From assembly GCF_019970065.1 (NCBI RefSeq), contig NZ_JAHXYH010000001.1:496001-560000 (forward strand): a stretch of 64,000 nucleotides of DNA, in the 5' to 3' direction. Position 1 is the stretch's first letter. Every line of letters begins with the position of its first letter. The translations under genes and the position numbers were made by a program. The DNA comes from Chryseobacterium sp. OSA05B. Lineage in GTDB: Bacteria; Bacteroidota; Bacteroidia; Flavobacteriales; Weeksellaceae. The notes under the pieces are model-generated. The model was not told the DNA's origin, did not search any database, and saw only the letters and a list, made by a program, of their open reading frames with translations. Shown here in pieces: positions 58,122-64,000 of the stretch.

Positions 58122-59036
58122 TTGAAAGATTACAAACTTCTTTTTGCCGTTCTCACCGTTGCCATGGTCTGGGGAACTACATTTTTGGCGATACGCGTTG
58201 CCGTGGAAACTATTCCAGCATGGTTTGTAGCGGGAATCCGTCAGTTTTTGGCAGCAATTATAATGCTTGTCGTTCTTCTTTCAAGAAAGGAGTTCAAATG
58301 GATAGGCTGGAAAAATTTAGGCTATCAGATTGTTTTCGCTTCTCTGATGTTGATTGTAGCGAATGGAATGACCACAGTAGCTGAGGAAACCGTATCCAGC
58401 AGTCTGGCTTCGTTGATCAGTGCCTGTTCTCCAATTCTGGTATTCCTGGGAAGCTTGGCGGTCGGTCTGCAGAAATTCAGTTTCAGAGCACTGGCCGGTG
58501 TTCTGCTTTGTTTCAGCGGGATTCTTTTTATTTTCTGGGACGGTATTCAGGATCTTGCCAATCCGGAGTACAGAATGGGAATGATTTTTCTTTTCTGTGC
58601 GATTGCAGGATGGGCTTCAGGAACTATTTTCACCAAGAAACTCAATATACAAAGCGGCAATATCACCCTGAATCTTTTTTATCAGTTCCTCTTTGCGGGC
58701 GTTGTACAGGTTATTTTCGCCTTTCTTTTTTCAGAAAACTATAACTTCGAAAACTGGTCTTTAAAAAGTATTTCAGCGATGATTTATCTGTCCGTTTTCG
58801 GCTCTGTTGCAGCATTTTTTGCGTTCCATTATGCTTTAACCAAAATCTCTCCGGTACAGGTTTCCATACTTGCCTACGTCAATACCATTATTGCCATATT
58901 TTTGGGCTGGCTGATTATGGATGAAAAAATTTCCTTTAAATTTATTCTGGCCGCGGTCATGATTATCTGCGGTGTTTTTATTATTAATTATAAACCGGAA
59001 ATGTTTAGAAGACAGAAAGTGGAATACGAGAAATAA
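58122..59036 (+). CDS. EamA/DMT-family transporter (TTG start)
   Basis: A 304-residue, ten-helix exporter with two EamA repeats: VAMVWGTTFLAIRVAVETI through GVLLCFSGILFIFWDG, and GMIFLFCAIAGWASGTIF through FILAAVMIICGVFIINY. The family exports amino acids and metabolites; the substrate is unknown. No ATG fits the expected N-terminus, so translation is read from TTG at 58122, close behind a TATATTTG promoter element. The short basic tail FRRQKVEYEK follows the last helix. Confidence 0.88.
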   Translation: MKDYKLLFAVLTVAMVWGTTFLAIRVAVETIPAWFVAGIRQFLAAIIMLVVLLSRKEFKWIGWKNLGYQIVFASLMLIVANGMTTVAEETVSSSLASLISACSPILVFLGSLAVGLQKFSFRALAGVLLCFSGILFIFWDGIQDLANPEYRMGMIFLFCAIAGWASGTIFTKKLNIQSGNITLNLFYQFLFAGVVQVIFAFLFSENYNFENWSLKSISAMIYLSVFGSVAAFFAFHYALTKISPVQVSILAYVNTIIAIFLGWLIMDEKISFKFILAAVMIICGVFIINYKPEMFRRQKVEYEK

Positions 59037-59305
59037 AACTCGGTATATACCGATAATTTTTAACCAAAAAAGACACAAAAGTTTTTTTTAACATTAGTTA
59101 ATTGAAGCTGACAAAAAACTGCATAAAAGAACACTTAAGCTTTCTAAAAATCCAAGATTTTTTACATGCACAAAGCAGCAGAAAATATCCTCAAACATCT
59201 TTGATCTTCTGTGAAATCAGTGGTCAATAAATAATCATCACAAAAGCTTTTAAACAATTTAGTTTGCTTTATATTCCCTATCTTGGTTCCACCAACACTG
59301 ATCAC

Positions 59306-60004
59306 ATGCTAAAACAATTATTTACCATTTCATTACTATTGTCACCACTGTTTTATTTTGCACAGCAGACTGAACTCAGGGAAAATGTAAAACTGAAAAA
59401 TTTTAATTACGACATCTATCTCCAGAACAAAAAAGATCAGTCGATATCCAAAGAACTGTATGTGATTCCGAATAAAGGGGATACTATCAAGGAAAATGCA
59501 TTGGTGAAAAATGCCTCCAGTGAAGAAACTCACCGGGGATTTTACAGAATGAATGATACCGAGATTCATTTTATAGTTATCGACCTTAAATCCAATAAGA
59601 TCAATCAAAAAATATATAGCCCGAACAAAAAAGGAAGTCTTAAACTCATCAAAGAAAACCTTGATCTGAGCGCTTACCCGAACGACCTTCCGCCCAAGTT
59701 TAAAGACAACAAGCCTCCGCATCCGGAATTTGAAGGTGGAGAAACCTCGTTGTATCAATGGGTAGAAAAAAATATCTATCCTGTTTTGGATCAGAAATAT
59801 AAAAAGAAAGACAGTGGAAATGCTGTTATGGTCCTGGATATAGATCCTAAAGGGTCTGCTTCTTTTGTAGAAATCAGAAACCTCAGTGTGACAGAAAATA
59901 TAAAAACTAAACTTATCGAAATCATTAAAAAATCGCCGGCGTGGAAAACGAAGGTCAATGGTTTTGAGGTGTCCGGAATGGTTTTTATCCCTATTGAATA
60001 CTAA
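59306..60004 (+). CDS. Exported protein with TonB-C-like C-terminus
   Basis: A 232-residue protein with signal peptide MLKQLFTISLLLSPLFYFAQ and a C-terminal segment FEGGETSLYQWVEKNIYPVL, VMVLDIDPKGSASFVEIRNL, KTLKLIEIIKKSPAWK-like order and GFEVSGMVFIPIEY. This matches the TonB C-terminal fold, but there is no membrane anchor, which suggests a stand-alone periplasmic protein. The middle is a mobile region (NKGDTIKENALVKNASSEE). Function is unknown. The preceding spacer shows no gene. Confidence 0.72.
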   Translation: MLKQLFTISLLLSPLFYFAQQTELRENVKLKNFNYDIYLQNKKDQSISKELYVIPNKGDTIKENALVKNASSEETHRGFYRMNDTEIHFIVIDLKSNKINQKIYSPNKKGSLKLIKENLDLSAYPNDLPPKFKDNKPPHPEFEGGETSLYQWVEKNIYPVLDQKYKKKDSGNAVMVLDIDPKGSASFVEIRNLSVTENIKTKLIEIIKKSPAWKTKVNGFEVSGMVFIPIEY

Positions 60005-60104
60005 TAATTCCAGTGCAAATTTTTCTGTATTGAAGCCAATATAGACCTTTGGATTTTATATTTTCCGTATTTTTTCTTATATTGTTTACACCAACATCTA
60101 CAAT

Positions 60105-60671
60105 ATGCTAAAAAACACATTTTTCATCCTTTTTGTCGGTTCTTTTCTAATGATCAGCTGTGATTATAAGGAAAAAGAAAAAAGCCTGACAGAAAGAGAA
60201 AAGCAATTACTTGAAAAAGAAAAAATATTCGCTAAAAAAGAATCCGAATACCAGGCCCTCATCAAAATGAGAGACAGTATTTTTGCAAAGAAAGATTCTG
60301 TAGTGATTGCCGCATGGCCTGCGGATATTTCAGGACCATGGAACGGAAAGGTGATCTGCACGGAATCCAACTGCAGCGATTATGCGGTAGGCGACCAGCG
60401 AACCGATACCTGGGAATTTGACAGCGACTCTACCCAACTGGTTACCAAGATCGTTAATAATAACAATCTCGTAAGACTGTACTCTGGAAAGTATGAGAAT
60501 AATGAAATCAGACTTTCATTCAAAACCGATTCCACCGCTAAAAAAAGTGTAGAGATGAATGTCCTTCTGAATGACATCTCTGCCAATAAAATAAAAGGGA
60601 CCAGAACCGTGACGGCCGACAATGGCTGTACCGCCAGATTTTCTGTCGAATTAGTACGTTCCACCAAATAA
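60105..60671 (+). CDS. Coiled-coil lipoprotein of unknown function
   Basis: A 188-residue lipoprotein (signal MLKNTFFILFVGSFLMISC, Cys19). A charged helix follows (EKSLTEREKQLLEKEKIF AKK) that would form a coiled coil of about 40 residues. The C-terminal beta domain has DISGPWNGKVICTESNCSDY, the strands FDSDSTQLVTKIVNNNN and NEIRLSFKTDSTAKKSVEM, and a Cys pair (CTESNC) plus a later Cys (NGCTAR). No family is recognised. It ends 8 bases before the CPA2 antiporter gene, so the two are probably co-transcribed. Confidence 0.75.
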   Translation: MLKNTFFILFVGSFLMISCDYKEKEKSLTEREKQLLEKEKIFAKKESEYQALIKMRDSIFAKKDSVVIAAWPADISGPWNGKVICTESNCSDYAVGDQRTDTWEFDSDSTQLVTKIVNNNNLVRLYSGKYENNEIRLSFKTDSTAKKSVEMNVLLNDISANKIKGTRTVTADNGCTARFSVELVRSTK

Positions 60672-60679
60672 AAACACCT

Positions 60680-62803
60680 ATGATTTTATTGAGTATACAT
60701 AATCTGAGTTTTCCTATAGAAGATCCGGTATTAAAATTCCTGTTGGTATTGGTCATCATCCTTGCCGCTCCTCTTCTTTTAAACAAAATTAAAGTGCCGC
60801 ATCTTCTTGGGCTGATCATTGCCGGTGCCGTGATAGGTCCGAACGGATTCAATGTACTGGCCAGAGACAGCAGCATTGTAGTTACGGGAACTACAGGACT
60901 TCTCTACATCATGTTTTTGGCCGGATTAGAGATTGATATGGGCGATTTCAAAAAGAATAAATGGAAGAGTCTCACTTTCGGAATTTACACATTCGCTGTA
61001 CCATTCGTTCTGGGTTATCTTGGAGGGTATTACCTCCTTCATTTTTCCATATTAACGTCTATTCTGTTTGCCAGTCTTTTTTCTTCGCATACCCTCATCG
61101 CCTATCCTTTGGTGAGTAAATTGGGCATTGCAAAAAATAAAGCGGTTAACATTACAGTCGGTGGAACAATGATCACTGATATTCTCGCGCTTTTGGTACT
61201 TGCCGTAATCGTGGGAATGTCACAAGGCGATGTAGGGACAGAATTCTGGGTTAAACTTTCCGTTTCCTTTATTGTATTTGCCCTCATTGTACTGATCTTA
61301 TTTCCCATTATCGGAAGGTGGTTCTTCAAAAGGGTGGATGATAAAATTTCACAGTATATTTTTGTCCTGGTGATGATTTATCTGGCCGCTATGCTGGCTG
61401 AACTTGCCGGTGTAGAAGCCATTATCGGAGCATTTTTTGCCGGACTGGCTTTAAACAGACTCATTCCGCATACCTCCTCTCTTATGAACCGGGTAGAATT
61501 TGTAGGAAATGCGATCTTTATTCCGTTCTTCCTGATCAGTGTAGGAATGCTGATCGATTTTAAGGTTTTCTTTAAAAGCTGGGAAACACTTGAAGTAGCA
61601 GGAATTATGCTCGTTGCCTCCATCGGAGGGAAATATATTTCTGCGGTCATGACGCAAAAGACCTTCAGACTTTCCAAAGAGGAAGGAAAACTGATTTTCG
61701 GGTTGAGTTCCGCTTCTGCAGCTGCAACATTAGCATCGGTTATGGTAGGATACAACATCATCCTCTCCGAAACTGAAACAGGCGAACCGGTAAGATTATT
61801 GAATGAACACGTCCTGAACGGAAGTATTCTGCTGATCCTTATTTCCTGTACGATTTCTTCCTTCATCTCAATGGCAAGTGCCCAAAAGATTGCGGAAAGC
61901 GACAATGAAGACACGGTTTCCGGCAACAGCCATGAAGAGGAAAACATCCTGCTGGCCATCAATCACGAGGAAACAGTAGACAGAATGGTGAATCTGGGAA
62001 TCCTGATCAAGGCCCATTCAAATACGGAAAATCTGTTTGCATTAAATGTCATTAATGAAGATAAAAATGAATCTTCGGTAAAAAATGCGGAAAAGCTTCT
62101 TCATCAGGCCGCAGATGCCGCTTCAGCAGCAGATGTGAAGATGCAGACGCTTAAGAGATATGACAACGATGTCATCAACGGGGTTAAAAATGTAATTAAA
62201 GAACAGAATATCACCGATCTTATCATCGGACTTGAGGATGAAAAAGGCTTCTCTCCTTCTTTTGTATATAATCTGTACAACGGATATCTGCAGAATGATG
62301 ATGTGAATGTACTCGTTTATCATGCAGCGCAACCACTTTCCACGATTAAGAAATACGCAGTGATGATCCCTGAAAATGCTCAGAAGGAAGCAGGGTTTTT
62401 CCATGCCCTCCTGAGAGTATGGAATGTAGCCAGAAATTCTGGCGCTACAGTCGTTTTTTATGCTCCGGAAAACATTCTGGATATTCTTCAGAAGATCGTG
62501 AAAAAGGCCAATATAGAAGCGGAATTCATCATTATGAGTACGTGGCAGGATGGTGAAAAAACCGCTGCAAAACTTAAAGAAGATGAAGCACTCATTGTTC
62601 TGATGGCTAAACGGGGTATGCAGTCCTATATTCCAAGGATGAGACTTATTCCTGAATTGCTGAACAGATATCTAAGTGATAACAATTATCTCCTGATCTT
62701 CCCGTTCTCAGAATTTGACGAAAACAGCCCGGAAATCCGCTCTGTAGGGAATCATGGTGATTTTATGGAAATCGGAAATGTGATTCAGAAGATTTTTAAG
62801 TAG
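60680..62803 (+). CDS. CPA2-type cation:proton antiporter with C-terminal USP-like domain
   Basis: A 707-residue monovalent-cation/proton antiporter. The first ~390 residues are about 12 membrane helices with the family sequences LLNKIKVPHLLGLIIAGAVI, GPNGFNVLARDS, LYIMFLAGLEIDM and SLFSSHTLIAYPLVSKLGI, and the ion site TMITDILALLVL. The remaining ~290 residues are cytoplasmic and resemble tandem universal stress protein domains (NILLAINHEETVDRMVNLG, NAEKLLHQAADAASAADV, ITDLIIGLEDEKGFSPSF). Such tails bind nucleotides in relatives. The ions carried are not determined. It follows a coiled-coil lipoprotein gene by 8 bases. Confidence 0.88.
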   Translation: MILLSIHNLSFPIEDPVLKFLLVLVIILAAPLLLNKIKVPHLLGLIIAGAVIGPNGFNVLARDSSIVVTGTTGLLYIMFLAGLEIDMGDFKKNKWKSLTFGIYTFAVPFVLGYLGGYYLLHFSILTSILFASLFSSHTLIAYPLVSKLGIAKNKAVNITVGGTMITDILALLVLAVIVGMSQGDVGTEFWVKLSVSFIVFALIVLILFPIIGRWFFKRVDDKISQYIFVLVMIYLAAMLAELAGVEAIIGAFFAGLALNRLIPHTSSLMNRVEFVGNAIFIPFFLISVGMLIDFKVFFKSWETLEVAGIMLVASIGGKYISAVMTQKTFRLSKEEGKLIFGLSSASAAATLASVMVGYNIILSETETGEPVRLLNEHVLNGSILLILISCTISSFISMASAQKIAESDNEDTVSGNSHEEENILLAINHEETVDRMVNLGILIKAHSNTENLFALNVINEDKNESSVKNAEKLLHQAADAASAADVKMQTLKRYDNDVINGVKNVIKEQNITDLIIGLEDEKGFSPSFVYNLYNGYLQNDDVNVLVYHAAQPLSTIKKYAVMIPENAQKEAGFFHALLRVWNVARNSGATVVFYAPENILDILQKIVKKANIEAEFIIMSTWQDGEKTAAKLKEDEALIVLMAKRGMQSYIPRMRLIPELLNRYLSDNNYLLIFPFSEFDENSPEIRSVGNHGDFMEIGNVIQKIFK

Positions 62804-62881
62804 TAAGGAAGTCGAAGCTCGGAAAGGTAATAAAGTTTAAGTGTACAACTTCCAATATACCCATATTAAACTAAAACAACA

Positions 62882-63592
62882 TTGAAAACAAATAAAATAA
62901 TCCTGCTGGCTGCCATTTTAGGCTTTCAATTTTCATGGGCTCAATTTGCAAAAATCGTTGACAAAGACGGTTATGTGAATTTGAGGAAAGAGGCAGATGG
63001 AAAAAGCGATATTGTAGGAAAGATCAATTCGGATGAGATCCTTTATATATTCAGTCCCGAAGATCATAAGAACTGGCTTAATGCTGATTACACCGATAAA
63101 AATGGAAAAACCCTATCAGGATACATTCACAGTTCAAGAATTAAATATATAGAATCCTATCAATCGGTTCCCGCAGTTTCTATTAATGAAAATAAAGCGG
63201 TTCTTAATTCAAAAAACATCACCGTTACTATTGTATCTGAACCTTTTAATTACAAGGAGAACAAAAAGTACTTTTCAACCACTAACCATAACGGTTATAA
63301 AGTAGAGGATCAATTTAAAGGACAGCCAATATGGGGAACGGATGGTACTATTCCGCAGACTCATTACAAATCAATTTCCGTGAAAATGGATGGGAAAACA
63401 CTTCAGATTCCTCCAAAAGAGATTGAAAATCTTTTTAATATCAATACTGAATCTGCAGCATGTTATTTTGATTCAGAACATGAAACTTTGTACATCAATA
63501 TGGTGAACTCAGATGGAGCCGGAGGATATGCCGTTCTTTTTACAATAGAAAAAGGAGTTTTTAAAGGAAAAACACTCATTATGCCTTTCTAA
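62882..63592 (+). CDS. Exported SH3-like domain protein (TTG start)
   Basis: A 236-residue exported protein read from TTG at 62882: MKTNKIILLAAILGFQFSWA, then a bacterial SH3 domain (IVDKDGYVNLRKEADGKSDI, VGKINSDEILYIFS, SGYIHSSRIKYIE). The C-terminal ~130 residues (VNMVNSDGAGGYAVLF-like ending, with TLYINMVNSDGAGGYAVLFT) form a second, unrecognised domain. SH3b domains often bind peptidoglycan or peptides. No catalytic motif was seen. It precedes another exported gene by 22 bases. Confidence 0.75.
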   Translation: MKTNKIILLAAILGFQFSWAQFAKIVDKDGYVNLRKEADGKSDIVGKINSDEILYIFSPEDHKNWLNADYTDKNGKTLSGYIHSSRIKYIESYQSVPAVSINENKAVLNSKNITVTIVSEPFNYKENKKYFSTTNHNGYKVEDQFKGQPIWGTDGTIPQTHYKSISVKMDGKTLQIPPKEIENLFNINTESAACYFDSEHETLYINMVNSDGAGGYAVLFTIEKGVFKGKTLIMPF

Positions 63593-63614
63593 CAAGAATA
63601 TCAAAAAAACATCC

Positions 63615-64000
63615 ATGAAAATCAACTCATTACTCATCCCGTTAATTGCTTTCGCTTTAGTTTCCTGCAAAAAGAAAAAAGAAACCGTCACAGCTGAAGT
63701 TTCAAAACCCGCAATGGCAGACACTGTTGTAGCAATGCCTCCGGAAGAGCTAAAAATCGATACAGCCACTGGAAATGAATCCGAAAATATAAAAACCGAA
63801 GAACCGGGCGCAGAACCTGAAATGATCACTGACGATTTTGCCTTTAATAAATTTCCGTCTGCGAATTATAAGTTCGTCAAAAAAGCAAAGCTTGATTTTT
63901 CCAGTGATGAAGGTGCTCACAATTTCAGAACAAGAATCAAGGATGCCTACGAATCGGGTACTCCTAATTTTGCCAGTTATTATATCACCGTTATTTTCGG
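63615..64000 (+). CDS. Lipoprotein, 5' part, cut by window edge
   Basis: A lipoprotein with signal MKINSLLIPLIAFALVSC (Cys18), a K/E-rich linker (KKKKETVTAEVSKPAMADT and ESENIKTEEPGAEPEM) and the start of a domain, FAFNKFPSANYKFVKKAKLD, GAHNFRTRIKDAYESGTPNFASYY. The frame is open to the last base, so the 3' end is missing. Proteins containing NFAxYYIxxxxxCG-like runs are common in Bacteroidetes; the sequence stops just before that could be checked. It is probably in one transcript with the SH3 gene. Confidence 0.75.
   Translation, partial: MKINSLLIPLIAFALVSCKKKKETVTAEVSKPAMADTVVAMPPEELKIDTATGNESENIKTEEPGAEPEMITDDFAFNKFPSANYKFVKKAKLDFSSDEGAHNFRTRIKDAYESGTPNFASYYITVIF

Noticed and set aside
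61378..61962. 194-codon minus-strand open frame
   Set aside because: It is antisense to the CPA2 antiporter; the translation is Ser/Ile/Pro-rich with no domain.

Overview
The window looks like a chromosomal segment of a Flavobacteriales bacterium, most likely Chryseobacterium or a close Weeksellaceae relative. This is inferred from content, not from a database search. The DNA is AT-rich, Shine-Dalgarno sequences are weak, and several promoters have the Bacteroidetes form TAnnTTTG (one with a TTTG box exactly 19 bases upstream). The window carries gldJ-porU-porV of the gliding/type IX secretion system (T9SS), two predicted T9SS cargo proteins, and many short lipoproteins. No rRNA, tRNA, CRISPR array, phage or transposase gene was recognised.

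Layout. 1-6.1 kb: partial Xaa-Pro aminopeptidase, a small membrane protein/lipoprotein/topoisomerase IB cluster, pruA, two tiny lipoproteins. 6.1-6.8 kb: no intact gene, possible remnants. 6.8-15 kb: membrane-tethered AraC regulator, thioredoxin-like protein, a FabH-type synthase, CorA, patatin, HEAT-repeat protein. 15-19.6 kb: small unknown genes (DUF2199, a frameshifted gene, secreted proteins) around an HxlR/NAD(P)H-oxidoreductase pair. 19.6-23 kb: tag, a MazG-like gene, alpha/beta hydrolase, a DoxD-DoxA fusion. 23.3-28 kb: tetR-tolC-emrA-emrB drug-efflux operon. 28.3-38.4 kb: S74-chaperone T9SS cargo, holB, aldehyde dehydrogenase, outer-membrane protein-lptC-anmK, a START-like protein, Nudix, murF. 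38.4-45.4 kb: gldJ, porU, porV. 45.7-52.4 kb: FUSC transporter, phosphopantetheinyl transferase, HugZ-like protein, ahcY, lipoprotein, YiaA-like protein. 52.5-64 kb: T9SS-exported M36 metalloprotease, purE, AraC/oxidoreductase pair, DMT exporter, TonB-C-like protein, lipoprotein, CPA2 antiporter, SH3 protein, partial lipoprotein.

How it fits together. GldJ, PorU and PorV are part of the machinery that would export and anchor the S74 protein and the M36 protease encoded in the same window. The efflux genes form one TetR-led operon whose promoter can be read base by base. MurF, AnmK and LptC concern the envelope; PruA, AhcY, PurE and FabH are metabolic.

The least explained layer is between genes. 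At least six families of short non-coding inverted-repeat elements, built from degenerate 7-10 base words, occupy the spacers, usually just after genes. Two families recur as clear copies far apart in the window, one with a paired base change inside a hairpin. These elements are the best candidate here for something undescribed.
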